NCBI RefSeq assembly: GCF_002591975.1 | Contig: NZ_NVQE01000029.1 | Location: forward strand, 1-64,000 | Direction of reading: 5' to 3' | DNA length: 64,000 nt | From: Mycobacterium neglectum | Lineage (GTDB): Bacteria > Actinomycetota > Actinomycetes > Mycobacteriales > Mycobacteriaceae | Shown: positions 7,818 through 14,827 of the stretch, one piece after another | Layout: the number at the start of each line of letters is the position of its first letter | Position numbering within the stretch: the first letter of the stretch is position 1 | Program-made: the position numbers and the translations under genes | The notes under the pieces: model-generated | Told to the model about the DNA's origin: nothing | What the model saw: only the letters and a program-made list of their open reading frames with translations | The model's database searches: none

Positions 7818-9772
7818 GTAACACCTGCGGTTGCGGCGGAGACGAGGCCGACGTCAGCGAGCAGTCCGAGGAGCAGGCCGAATCCCTGTGGCAGGTTCGG
7901 GAACTGCAGTTCGCGGCCGTCGCGGGCGTGTTCCTGCTGGCCGAGTTGATCGCCGGCGGGGCAGGTGCGCCGCCGACGGTCGTGCTCACGTTGGAAGCGC
8001 TCGCCTTGGTTGTCGGCGCCTATACCTTTGTGCCGTCCACGCTCAAGCGTCTGGCCAAAGGCAGAATCGGGGTGGGCACGTTGATGACCATCGCCGCTGT
8101 GGGCGCGGTGCTCCTCGGCGAAGTCGGCGAAGCCGCGATGCTGGCGTTCCTGTTCTCGATCAGCGAGGGTTTGGAAGAGTATTCGCTGGCCCGCACCCGT
8201 CGCGGACTGCGCGCCCTGCTGTCGCTGGTGCCTGACCAGGCCACCGTTCTGCGAGACGACACCGAGATGGTCGTGTCCTCAAGTGAATTGCGTGTCGGCG
8301 ACCGAATGCTAGTCAAGCCCGGCGAGCGGATCGCCACCGACGGCATCATCCGGAACGGCCGCACCGCGCTGGATGTCTCGGCCATCACTGGTGAGTCGGT
8401 GCCCGTGGAAGCCGAACCGGGCCACGAGGTGTTCGCCGGCTCGATCAACGGCACCGGCGTGCTGGAGGTCGAGGTCACCACCACCTCCGAGGACAACTCG
8501 CTGGCCCGCATCGTGAAGATTGTGGAGGCCGAACAGTCTCGCAAGGGCGCCTCTCAGCGATTGGCCGACCGCATCGCCAAACCGCTGGTGCCCGGGGTGA
8601 TGATCGCCGCGGCCCTGATTGCAGTGATCGGCAGCCTGCTCGGCGATCCGGCCGTGTGGATCGAACGTGCTCTGGTGGTACTGGTCGCGGCCTCGCCGTG
8701 CGCGTTGGCGATCTCGGTGCCCGTGACCGTGGTCGCCGCGATCGGTGCGGCCAGCAAGCTCGGTGCGCTGGTCAAGGGTGGGGCCGCGCTGGAGGCGCTC
8801 GGCGCGGTGCGCGGCGTCGCCCTGGACAAGACCGGCACCCTGACCGCCAATCGGCCCGCTGTCATCGAGGTGGCCACCACCCACGGCGCCACTCGCGAGC
8901 AGGTGCTCGATCTGGCCGCAGCGCTGGAAGCGCGCAGTGAACACCCGCTGGCCGCGGCGATCCTGGCCGCCGTCAACGAGGTCACCCCGGCTACTGACGT
9001 GCAGGCGGTGACCGGCGCCGGGCTCACCGGCCGCCGCGACGGCAACACGATTCGCCTGGGCCGCCCCGGGTGGCTCGATGCGGGCGCGTTGGCGGATGCC
9101 GTGGTACGGATGCAGCAGGCCGGCGCCACCGCCGTGCTCGTCGAAGACAACGGCCAAACAGTCGGCGCGATCGCCGTGCGCGACGAACTCCGTCCCGAGG
9201 CGGCCGAGGTCGTCGCCCAGCTGCGCCGCGACGGCTACCACATCGCGATGCTCACCGGCGACAATCACACCACCGCCGCCGCGCTCGCCAAAGATGTCGG
9301 TATCGACGATGTGCACGCCGAGCTACGTCCCGAGGACAAGGCGCGGCTCATCGAAGAGCTGCGTGCCCAGCGCAACACAGCCATGGTCGGCGACGGGATC
9401 AACGACGCCCCCGCCCTGGCCACCGCCGACCTCGGTATCGCGATGGGGGCGATGGGCACCGACGTAGCCATCGAGACCGCCGACGTGGCATTGATGGGCG
9501 AAGACCTGCGCCACCTGCCGCAGGCATTCAGCCACGCCCGCCGCGCCCGACGGATCATGCTGCAAAACGTCGGCCTGTCACTTGCGCTGATCATCGTGTT
9601 GATACCGCTGGCGCTGCTCGGTGTGCTCGGTCTGGCCGCCGTCGTGCTGGTCCACGAGCTGGCCGAGGTCGTCGTCATCGCCAACGGTGTGCGCGCCGGC
9701 CGCGCCAAGCCCCTGCCCCTTGCACCGGCCGACCAACCAGCAACAGCCCACACAGCAGCGGCGCCTTCATGA
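7814..9772 (+). CDS. P1B-type heavy-metal-exporting ATPase
   Basis: A 652-residue membrane pump that exports divalent or thiophilic metal ions at the cost of ATP. It opens with a CGCGG cysteine motif, then transmembrane helices, the actuator loop (TGES), the ion-binding SPC motif (294-296) in the sixth core helix, the phosphorylated Asp338 (DKTGTLT), SEHPL, TGDN and GDGIND, and a last helix with HELAE (His614). SPC instead of CPC together with a late HE motif recalls the P1B-4 group. The start at 7814 is set by the ATGA overlap with the repressor; a longer upstream frame is an artefact. Likely substrate is Cd, Pb, Zn or Co, inferred from the CmtR-like partner. Confidence 0.9.
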   Translation: MSNTCGCGGDEADVSEQSEEQAESLWQVRELQFAAVAGVFLLAELIAGGAGAPPTVVLTLEALALVVGAYTFVPSTLKRLAKGRIGVGTLMTIAAVGAVLLGEVGEAAMLAFLFSISEGLEEYSLARTRRGLRALLSLVPDQATVLRDDTEMVVSSSELRVGDRMLVKPGERIATDGIIRNGRTALDVSAITGESVPVEAEPGHEVFAGSINGTGVLEVEVTTTSEDNSLARIVKIVEAEQSRKGASQRLADRIAKPLVPGVMIAAALIAVIGSLLGDPAVWIERALVVLVAASPCALAISVPVTVVAAIGAASKLGALVKGGAALEALGAVRGVALDKTGTLTANRPAVIEVATTHGATREQVLDLAAALEARSEHPLAAAILAAVNEVTPATDVQAVTGAGLTGRRDGNTIRLGRPGWLDAGALADAVVRMQQAGATAVLVEDNGQTVGAIAVRDELRPEAAEVVAQLRRDGYHIAMLTGDNHTTAAALAKDVGIDDVHAELRPEDKARLIEELRAQRNTAMVGDGINDAPALATADLGIAMGAMGTDVAIETADVALMGEDLRHLPQAFSHARRARRIMLQNVGLSLALIIVLIPLALLGVLGLAAVVLVHELAEVVVIANGVRAGRAKPLPLAPADQPATAHTAAAPS

Positions 9773-10027
9773 TCGGCGGGAGTTGTCCGACAATCTCCAT
9801 CAGCGCACACGCCCCGTGGCAGGGAAAGCGAACCGGGCTGAGGCCGCATGCCAACCCACACACCACCACACCGCGCACACAGGGCCGGTCAAGGGCATAT
9901 CCGCGGGCGGTCGGGTCGCCGGAGCGGCACGGATCGCCACGCCGTGTTGGATCCGCCCCGAAAACCGCCCTTGCTATACCCGCAGGGGTATTGGAGAATA
10001 GGGTTCACGCTGAGAGGTAGCAGGAAA
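9773..10027. other. Non-coding stretch between the pump and the envelope genes
   Basis: No supported gene is visible. An imperfect hairpin at 9778-9798, just after the ATPase stop, could be a weak terminator. A strong palindrome at 9976-9991 looks like a copper-sensor operator, so the stretch probably ends the pump operon and starts a second, separately regulated transcript. Confidence 0.5.
9976..9991. promoter_or_regulatory. CsoR/RicR-like operator palindrome
   Basis: ATACCC-GCAG-GGGTAT is a perfect 6-4-6 palindrome of the TACCC/GGGTA type bound by copper-sensing CsoR and RicR repressors. No csoR gene lies on the element, so a host regulator would be needed. It sits 207 bp before the SHOCT gene and points to copper control of the Met-rich envelope genes. 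Confidence 0.5.
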
Positions 10028-10201
10028 ATGATCCTCGAGCCAATGCCGCCGAACTACGGAGACAGGCACTTTCTGGTTTCGGCACGGCTTGCGGGCATGT
10101 TGAGGCACATCGGCCCTACCGCCCGAGCGCCCTGCCAGTCCATCGTGGTGTCAGGTGAGACATTTCCCGGCCAGTCAGATGAAAGGGGTTCACCACCATG
10201 A
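10028..10201 (+). CDS. Possible small leader protein, unknown
   Basis: A 57-codon frame from ATG 10028 with a GAGG element shortly upstream. Its TGA (10199-10201) overlaps the ATG of the next gene in the ATGA manner used by real gene pairs here. The product has no signal peptide, membrane segment or recognisable motif, and one Cys. It may be a translated leader between the operator and the SHOCT gene, or chance. Confidence 0.25.
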   Translation: MILEPMPPNYGDRHFLVSARLAGMLRHIGPTARAPCQSIVVSGETFPGQSDERGSPP

Positions 10202-10479
10202 TGTACGGCACAGACGACTGCATGTGGGGCGGTTGGGGATGGGGCGGCTGGATCCTCATGGGCGTGGTGATGGTGCTGTTGTCGGCCGCCCTGATCACCG
10301 CGGTCGTGCTGGCCGTTCGGCATCTCGCCGGTAGCGATGCACAGCGCAACCGCACGGATTCAGGGACCTGGTCGCGGCCGGAAAATGCTCTAGCCCAACG
10401 GTTTGCGCGCGGCGACATCGATGAGGATGAGTATCTGCGGCGGATGACGCTGCTGCGCGAACACCAGGAACCGCGATGA
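10198..10479 (+). CDS. SHOCT-domain membrane protein
   Basis: A 93-residue protein with a Trp/Gly-rich N-terminus, one transmembrane helix (about 17-42) and a C-terminal SHOCT motif (about 64-90, ALAQRFARGDID then EYLRRM). SHOCT is a short helical module of unknown biochemical role found at the ends of many small membrane proteins. A ribosome-binding site (AAAGGGG) precedes ATG 10198. It lies downstream of the CsoR/RicR-like operator and before two Met-rich envelope proteins, which suggests a role in copper or silver stress; that link is contextual only. Confidence 0.8.
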   Translation: MMYGTDDCMWGGWGWGGWILMGVVMVLLSAALITAVVLAVRHLAGSDAQRNRTDSGTWSRPENALAQRFARGDIDEDEYLRRMTLLREHQEPR

Positions 10480-10569
10480 CTCACGTGCCGACAGCTCAGC
10501 GTCGGCCGATAGCGCGGTGCCAGTCGACCGAGGACCTCAAAAATGGATGCAGCGAAGGAGATTGAAAGA

Positions 10570-10926
10570 ATGACCGATACACCTGAATCAACGAGCGAAC
10601 GAATCGCCGCGGCCGGACAGCGCAGAGGGGTGAACCACGCCTTGGCGTGGAGTGGTATTGCCGCCGCTGCGGTGTTCATCGTTGCGGTGGTGTTCTTTTC
10701 CGGGTTCTTCATCGGCAGGGCCACCGACGGTTTCGGCGGCAATCGGGGGCACTGTCAAGGAACGCCCGGCATGATGGGACCCGGCATGATGGGACCCGGC
10801 ATGATGGGACCCGGCATGATGGGACCGCAGGGCTCGTGGCCACCGGGGAACATGGGGCCCTCTGGCCCCTTGGGGCCCGGCCAGTCGCAGCCGCCGACAA
10901 CCACTCCAACCACACCTCGGCCGTAG
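10570..10926 (+). CDS. Membrane protein with PGMMG repeats
   Basis: A 118-residue protein starting at ATG 10570 behind AAGGAG (10555-10560). An in-frame ATG at 10543 lies before that site and is less likely. After about 22 soluble residues comes a transmembrane helix (roughly 25-47), then an outward Met/Gly/Pro-rich tail with four PGMMG units and a Pro/Thr-rich end. Runs of Met in an extracytoplasmic tail are typical Cu(I)/Ag(I) ligands, so a periplasmic-side metal sponge or delivery role is plausible. I do not recognise a named family. Confidence 0.75.
   Translation: MTDTPESTSERIAAAGQRRGVNHALAWSGIAAAAVFIVAVVFFSGFFIGRATDGFGGNRGHCQGTPGMMGPGMMGPGMMGPGMMGPQGSWPPGNMGPSGPLGPGQSQPPTTTPTTPRP
10765..10824 (+). 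repeat. Four tandem 15-bp coding repeats
   Basis: CCCGGCATGATGGGA is repeated four times in exact tandem and encodes the PGMMG units of the membrane protein. The perfect identity suggests recent expansion by slippage, so copy number may vary between strains. Similar Met-Met-Gly-Pro units appear in the next protein without exact DNA repeats. Confidence 0.95.
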
Positions 10927-11099
10927 CGCACAAGCACAGGTTCACGCTGCGACGGCAGCAATTTCACGTTGTCTCGTCGAGTCGGCCATCGTCGGCCACG
11001 AAGCCGCCATAGCCCCAAGACGGACGCAACTCGCACCGCGCGTTCGCCCACAACGCGATTGTCACGGCACACGTCGAGCACGCGAAGGGATCATCGGAA

Positions 11100-11696
11100 A
11101 TGACCGGAATGAGCAGGCGAGCGGCGCTGAGAATGCTCGCCACCGGTGGGGCCCTCTTCGGCCTGGGGTATGTCTTGCGCAACATTATCGACATACCAAT
11201 CAGCCGTGCCCAACCCGGGATGGGTGGCGCGACCGGCATGGACATGCGCGCCTACATGAACATGTTCATGCGGCATCAGGAGCTTCGACGCAGCGTGGAA
11301 GAGATTCCCGGAGGCGTGCGCACCACCACCGAATCCGACTCCGCCGACCTCGTCACCGAACTGCAGGCCCACGTCTCATCGATGTACACCCACCTCGATC
11401 AGGGCAGTGAAGTCACCTGCATGAGCTCAAGCCTGCCCACCCTGTTCCGCCGCGCTGCCGATTATCAACGTCAGATCACGCTCACACCCAGCGGCGTGGT
11501 GGTGGTCGAAACCTCCAGCGACCCAGAACTGACCAACGCCATTCGCGAACACGCCCGCGAAGTCACCGGATTCGTCGTCGAAGGGATGCCGGCGATGATG
11601 AGCGGAATGATGGGCGGCGGGATGATGGGACCTGGCATGGGTCACGGAATGATGGGTCCCGGTATGGGTCACGGAGTGATGGGGCCAAGCCGCTGA
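11100..11696 (+). CDS. Tat-exported Met/His-rich protein, probable metal binding
   Basis: A 198-residue protein with a twin-arginine signal (MSRRAALRML and a hydrophobic stretch to about residue 37), a middle domain with conserved-looking Arg, Glu and one Cys in EVTCMSSSLP, and a C-terminal tail of MMG, GMGHG and GPGM units (about 163-198). I recall similar unnamed proteins beside copper genes in mycobacteria but cannot name a domain. It is last in the operator-linked envelope group. A role in copper or silver binding outside the membrane is inferred from composition and context. ATG 11100 follows AAGGGA; ATG 11109 is an alternative. Confidence 0.72.
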   Translation: MTGMSRRAALRMLATGGALFGLGYVLRNIIDIPISRAQPGMGGATGMDMRAYMNMFMRHQELRRSVEEIPGGVRTTTESDSADLVTELQAHVSSMYTHLDQGSEVTCMSSSLPTLFRRAADYQRQITLTPSGVVVVETSSDPELTNAIREHAREVTGFVVEGMPAMMSGMMGGGMMGPGMGHGMMGPGMGHGVMGPSR

Positions 11697-11762
11697 CGGA
11701 AGCAAACCACCCGCCAGATGGACTGCGGCTCCCCTTAACAACCTTTGACAAGTCCAGTGAAG

Positions 11763-11885
11763 GAACCCGTCCCATTTCGGCTCGTAGGACCACACCCCCG
11801 CATCGGTCGGCACCTTGGCCTGTGCCTTCGCGAGCATCGGCTCCAGCGGCGGCTGCACGGGTAAGTCCACAGTCTCCATACTCAC
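11763..11885 (-). pseudogene. ligC: ATP-dependent DNA ligase C1, N-terminal fragment
   Basis: The first 41 codons of ligC1, from GTG 11885 (ATG 11879 is an alternative) to the Phe of KWDGF, including the catalytic Lys37. Beyond 11763 the frame runs into element DNA and stops at 11427, giving a useless chimeric peptide. The next native residue, the Arg of KWDGFR, is encoded at 2501-2503. A 41-residue piece cannot work as a ligase. The promoter and start of the former ligC1-polC operon must lie just upstream of here. Confidence 0.93.
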
Positions 11886-11978
11886 GTAGACCTCCGACGC
11901 CCGGCAATGTCATCGGGTGATTCTCGATGCACGTACGGTTTGGGTAGACGAAATGAGGGCGAGTTAGAGGGAGGCAGG

Positions 11979-12920
11979 ATGACCGATCCTCATACGACGG
12001 CGGCGCGCTGGCCACAATTGCGGGTCGACGACTGGACCGCGACCCGCGACACGCTGCACCTGTGGACACAGATCGTCGGCAAGATACGGCTCGCGCATGC
12101 GCCGTTGGTCAACCACTGGTGGCAGGTCACCCTCTACGTGAGCCCGCGGGGCTTGACCACCTCGGCGATCCCGTACGGAGCGGGAGTCTTCGACATCGAG
12201 TTCGACTTCGTCGACCATAGGTTGGCGCTGCGATCCAGTGACGGCGGCGCTCGTCACGTCACGCTCGAGCCCAAGCCCGTCGCCGACTTCTACGCCGAGA
12301 CCATGAGCGCCCTCGACGAACTCGGTATCGCGGTGACGATCCAGGCCACGCCCAACGAGGTCGATCCGGCGATCCCGTTCGCCGACGACCGCGAGCATGG
12401 CTCCTACGACCGAGATGCCGTGAACCTCTTCTGGCGCCAGCTCGTCGCGGCTGATCGGGTGATGCACCAGTTTCGCTCAAGGTTCATCGGCAAGGTCAGT
12501 CCGGTCCACTTCTTCTGGGGCGCACTGGATCTGGCCTGCACCAGGTTCTCAGGCCGCACCGCGCCCGAACATCCTGGCGGTGCACCCAACGTCGGCGACT
12601 GGGTGATGGTGGAGGGCTACTCACACGAGTTGAGTAGCTGCGGTTTCTGGCCCGGCGGCGGCGACGAAGGTGCCTTCTACGCCTACGCCTATCCCGAACC
12701 CGACGGCTTCGCCGACTACCCCGTCGCTCCCCGGGAAGCCTTCTACAGCAAGGAGAACGGCCAGTTCCTGCTGCCCTACGAGGCCGTGCGCACGGCGGCA
12801 GACCCGGACCGAACGCTGATGGAGTTTCTACAGACCACCTATGATGCCGCCGCCGTACGCGGTGACTGGGACCGCGCCGCGCTCGAAGCCGATCCACATC
12901 GATGGAGCCACAAGCAGTAA
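11979..12920 (+). CDS. DUF5996 family protein
   Basis: A 313-residue cytoplasmic protein of the DUF5996 family, whose biochemical role is unknown. Visible family features are the N-terminal WPxLxxxxWxxT region, the HWWQVTLYVSPRG segment, and SPVHFFWGALDLACTRFSGR. I chose ATG 11979 because a GGAGG-type site lies just upstream; the frame is open from 11907. It is divergent from ligC1 and probably its own unit. Confidence 0.8.
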   Translation: MTDPHTTAARWPQLRVDDWTATRDTLHLWTQIVGKIRLAHAPLVNHWWQVTLYVSPRGLTTSAIPYGAGVFDIEFDFVDHRLALRSSDGGARHVTLEPKPVADFYAETMSALDELGIAVTIQATPNEVDPAIPFADDREHGSYDRDAVNLFWRQLVAADRVMHQFRSRFIGKVSPVHFFWGALDLACTRFSGRTAPEHPGGAPNVGDWVMVEGYSHELSSCGFWPGGGDEGAFYAYAYPEPDGFADYPVAPREAFYSKENGQFLLPYEAVRTAADPDRTLMEFLQTTYDAAAVRGDWDRAALEADPHRWSHKQ

Positions 12921-12942
12921 CCATCAACTCGAGTGAATGGTG

Positions 12943-13689
12943 TCACCTGTTGGTGTGCTCCGCCGCTACCGCGCCGTAGTTGTCGTGCAGGCGCCACCAT
13001 TCATACGGAGCGCCCTGCGGCCGCCCTTCAGGAACGTCCTGCCAGTCCTCCTGCCTGCCGAGTGGCGTGATGTCGAGCAGCGACCACGCCGGGCCAATCT
13101 CCTCGATGCCGCGTCCGTTGAGGAAGTACGTTTGGTAGATGCGATCCCCGTCGCGAATGAAGACGATGACCCCGAACATCTCCTCGACGCCGAAGTCGGA
13201 AGAAAACTCATCACCAACGAGGGTGAAGAAGGGCAGTTGCTCCCATCCCATTCGTGCTTTGAGCGCAGTGATTCGCTCCTGCGGAGCCGCCGTTACGAAC
13301 ACCAGGCTGGTGTCGCGAGCGGCCAGGTGTGCCGGATGAGTCACCGTGTCAGCGAAGAACGCGCACCCGGAACAGGACCCATCCGGCCAGTTCTCGACGT
13401 CGGGGGCATAGAAGAACCGGTAGACGATCAGCTGGCGCCGTCCGGCGAACAAGCCGAGAAGGTCCACTTCGTCGTCGCGGCCGACGAAGCGGTAATCGCT
13501 GCGTACGGGGGTCATCGGCAGTCGCCGACGCTTCGCGGCAAGGCTGTCCCGCGCCTTCATCAACGCCTTCTCCTCGACCAGCAGGTCGTCGCGCGCCGCC
13601 TGCCATTCGTCGCGCGAACGGACTTCCGGCAGGGAGATCTGCTGCTGCATCGACGGTGACGGGATAGCGGGGCCTTCCTGCTTCGCCAT
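12943..13689 (-). CDS. DUF899 thioredoxin-like protein (copy 1)
   Basis: A 248-residue DUF899 protein, a thioredoxin-fold family of unknown function. Family marks are LLVEEKALMKARDSLAAKRRRLPM, the CSGCAFF segment, and WSLLDITPLGR near the end. Possible starts are ATG 13689 and ATG 13701; longer starts would run into the divergent aldolase gene. A second member lies at 18489-19220. A redox or thiol-related role is suggested by the fold only. Confidence 0.85.
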   Translation of the reverse strand: MAKQEGPAIPSPSMQQQISLPEVRSRDEWQAARDDLLVEEKALMKARDSLAAKRRRLPMTPVRSDYRFVGRDDEVDLLGLFAGRRQLIVYRFFYAPDVENWPDGSCSGCAFFADTVTHPAHLAARDTSLVFVTAAPQERITALKARMGWEQLPFFTLVGDEFSSDFGVEEMFGVIVFIRDGDRIYQTYFLNGRGIEEIGPAWSLLDITPLGRQEDWQDVPEGRPQGAPYEWWRLHDNYGAVAAEHTNR

Positions 13690-13738
13690 GTTGTCGCCCA
13701 TGCATAGGTAGACCTCCCAGCCCGGGCATAGCCATCGG

Positions 13739-14827
13739 GTGCAGGATCGAGGTGTGTCGATATCCCCGTTGCACGATCCCGACTGGCGCGCCTTCGCGAG
13801 TGACAACTACGCAGGTGTGCACGCCGAGGTACTCACTGCACTCACCGCCGCCAACGGCGGTCATCAGGTCGCCTATGGCGAAGACATCTACACCGAACGC
13901 CTTGCCCAGGTGATCCGCGCGCATTTCGGTGAGCGCACCGAGACGTTCCCCGTCTTCAACGGCACGGGCGCCAACGTCGTCGCACTCACCAGCGTCTTGC
14001 CGCGCTGGGGCGCGGTGGTGACGGCGACCAGCGCGCACATCCATACCGACGAGGCCGGCGCACCCGAGCGGGTGACCGGCCTGAAACTGCTCACCGTCCC
14101 CGCCGCGGACGGCAAGCTGACACCCGAGCTGATCGCCCGCGAGGCATGGGGCTGGGGCGACGAACACCGCGCTCAGCCGCTGGCCGTGAGCATCACACAG
14201 ACCACAGAACTGGGCACTTTGTACACGCCGGACGAGGTCCGCGAGGTCTGCGACTTCGCCCATCAGCACGGCATGACCGTCCATATGGACGGCGCCAGGC
14301 TCTGGAATGCGGCGGCCGCACTAGGTGTGCCGTTCCGGGAGTTCACCACCGACGCGGGTGTCGACATCCTCAGCCTCGGCGGCACCAAGAACGGATTGCT
14401 CGGCGCGGAGGCGGTGCTGGTGCTCGATCCAGACCGCTCGGATGGGCTGTTGTTCCTGCGCAAGTTGACGATGCAGCTCGAGAGCAAGATGCGCTTCGCG
14501 TCCGCGCAGCTGCTCGCCCTCTTCGACGACGATCTCGGCCTGCGCAGCGCCGCTCACGCGAACGCGATGGCGCAACGCCTGCGCACCGCACTTGCGACGG
14601 GCATCGCCGACGGCACGCTGAGCGGTCTGGCCTTCACCCAGGACAGCGGAGCGAACGCGATCTTCGCGACGCTGCCGAACGAGCTTGCCGACCGGATCCG
14701 CGACCGCGCGCGCTTCTACGACTGGGACCGCGCCCGCGGCGAGGTCCGCTGGATGACGGCATGGGACACCACACCTGAAGACGTCGACCGATTCGTGGAG
14801 ATCATCGTCGAGGAGTTCGCACGCTGA
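13739..14827 (+). CDS. Threonine aldolase / beta-eliminating lyase family
   Basis: A 362-residue PLP enzyme of the aspartate-aminotransferase fold. The PLP lysine is Lys217 in SLGGTKNG, and HMDGARLWN holds the Asp that contacts the pyridine ring. Low-specificity threonine aldolases split threonine or allo-threonine into glycine and acetaldehyde; other beta-hydroxy amino acids may be the true substrate. GTG 13739 or GTG 13754 is the start. It overlaps the next gene, a GH3 glycosidase, by one base, so the two are co-translated although their functions do not connect clearly. Confidence 0.85.
   Translation: MQDRGVSISPLHDPDWRAFASDNYAGVHAEVLTALTAANGGHQVAYGEDIYTERLAQVIRAHFGERTETFPVFNGTGANVVALTSVLPRWGAVVTATSAHIHTDEAGAPERVTGLKLLTVPAADGKLTPELIAREAWGWGDEHRAQPLAVSITQTTELGTLYTPDEVREVCDFAHQHGMTVHMDGARLWNAAAALGVPFREFTTDAGVDILSLGGTKNGLLGAEAVLVLDPDRSDGLLFLRKLTMQLESKMRFASAQLLALFDDDLGLRSAAHANAMAQRLRTALATGIADGTLSGLAFTQDSGANAIFATLPNELADRIRDRARFYDWDRARGEVRWMTAWDTTPEDVDRFVEIIVEEFAR

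Larger units (their letters stand above)
2504..11761. mobile_element. Tn554-like tyrosine-recombinase element inserted in ligC1
   Basis: The 9,258-bp insert is defined by the interrupted ligase: host sequence ends at 2503 and resumes at 11762/11763, with at most one shared base (G) and no obvious terminal inverted repeats or target duplication. It carries two overlapping tyrosine recombinases, a DNA ligase, a CmtR-like repressor, a P1B ATPase and three envelope proteins rich in Met, His or Cys. Paired recombinases, a specific site in a conserved repair gene and no duplication recall Tn554, which inserts in radC. A third TnpC-type gene is not seen. That the element is mobile is inferred from its structure. 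Confidence 0.88.

Noticed and set aside
8309..9316. A 335-codon minus-strand frame in the P-type ATPase
   Set aside because: Antisense to a well-conserved pump; no family resemblance.
10765..10824. CRISPR-like direct repeats
   Set aside because: The units are contiguous 15-bp coding repeats without spacers and encode PGMMG.
2504..11761. Recombinase-in-trio (RIT) element
   Set aside because: Only two tyrosine recombinases are present; the third gene of the operon is a DNA ligase.
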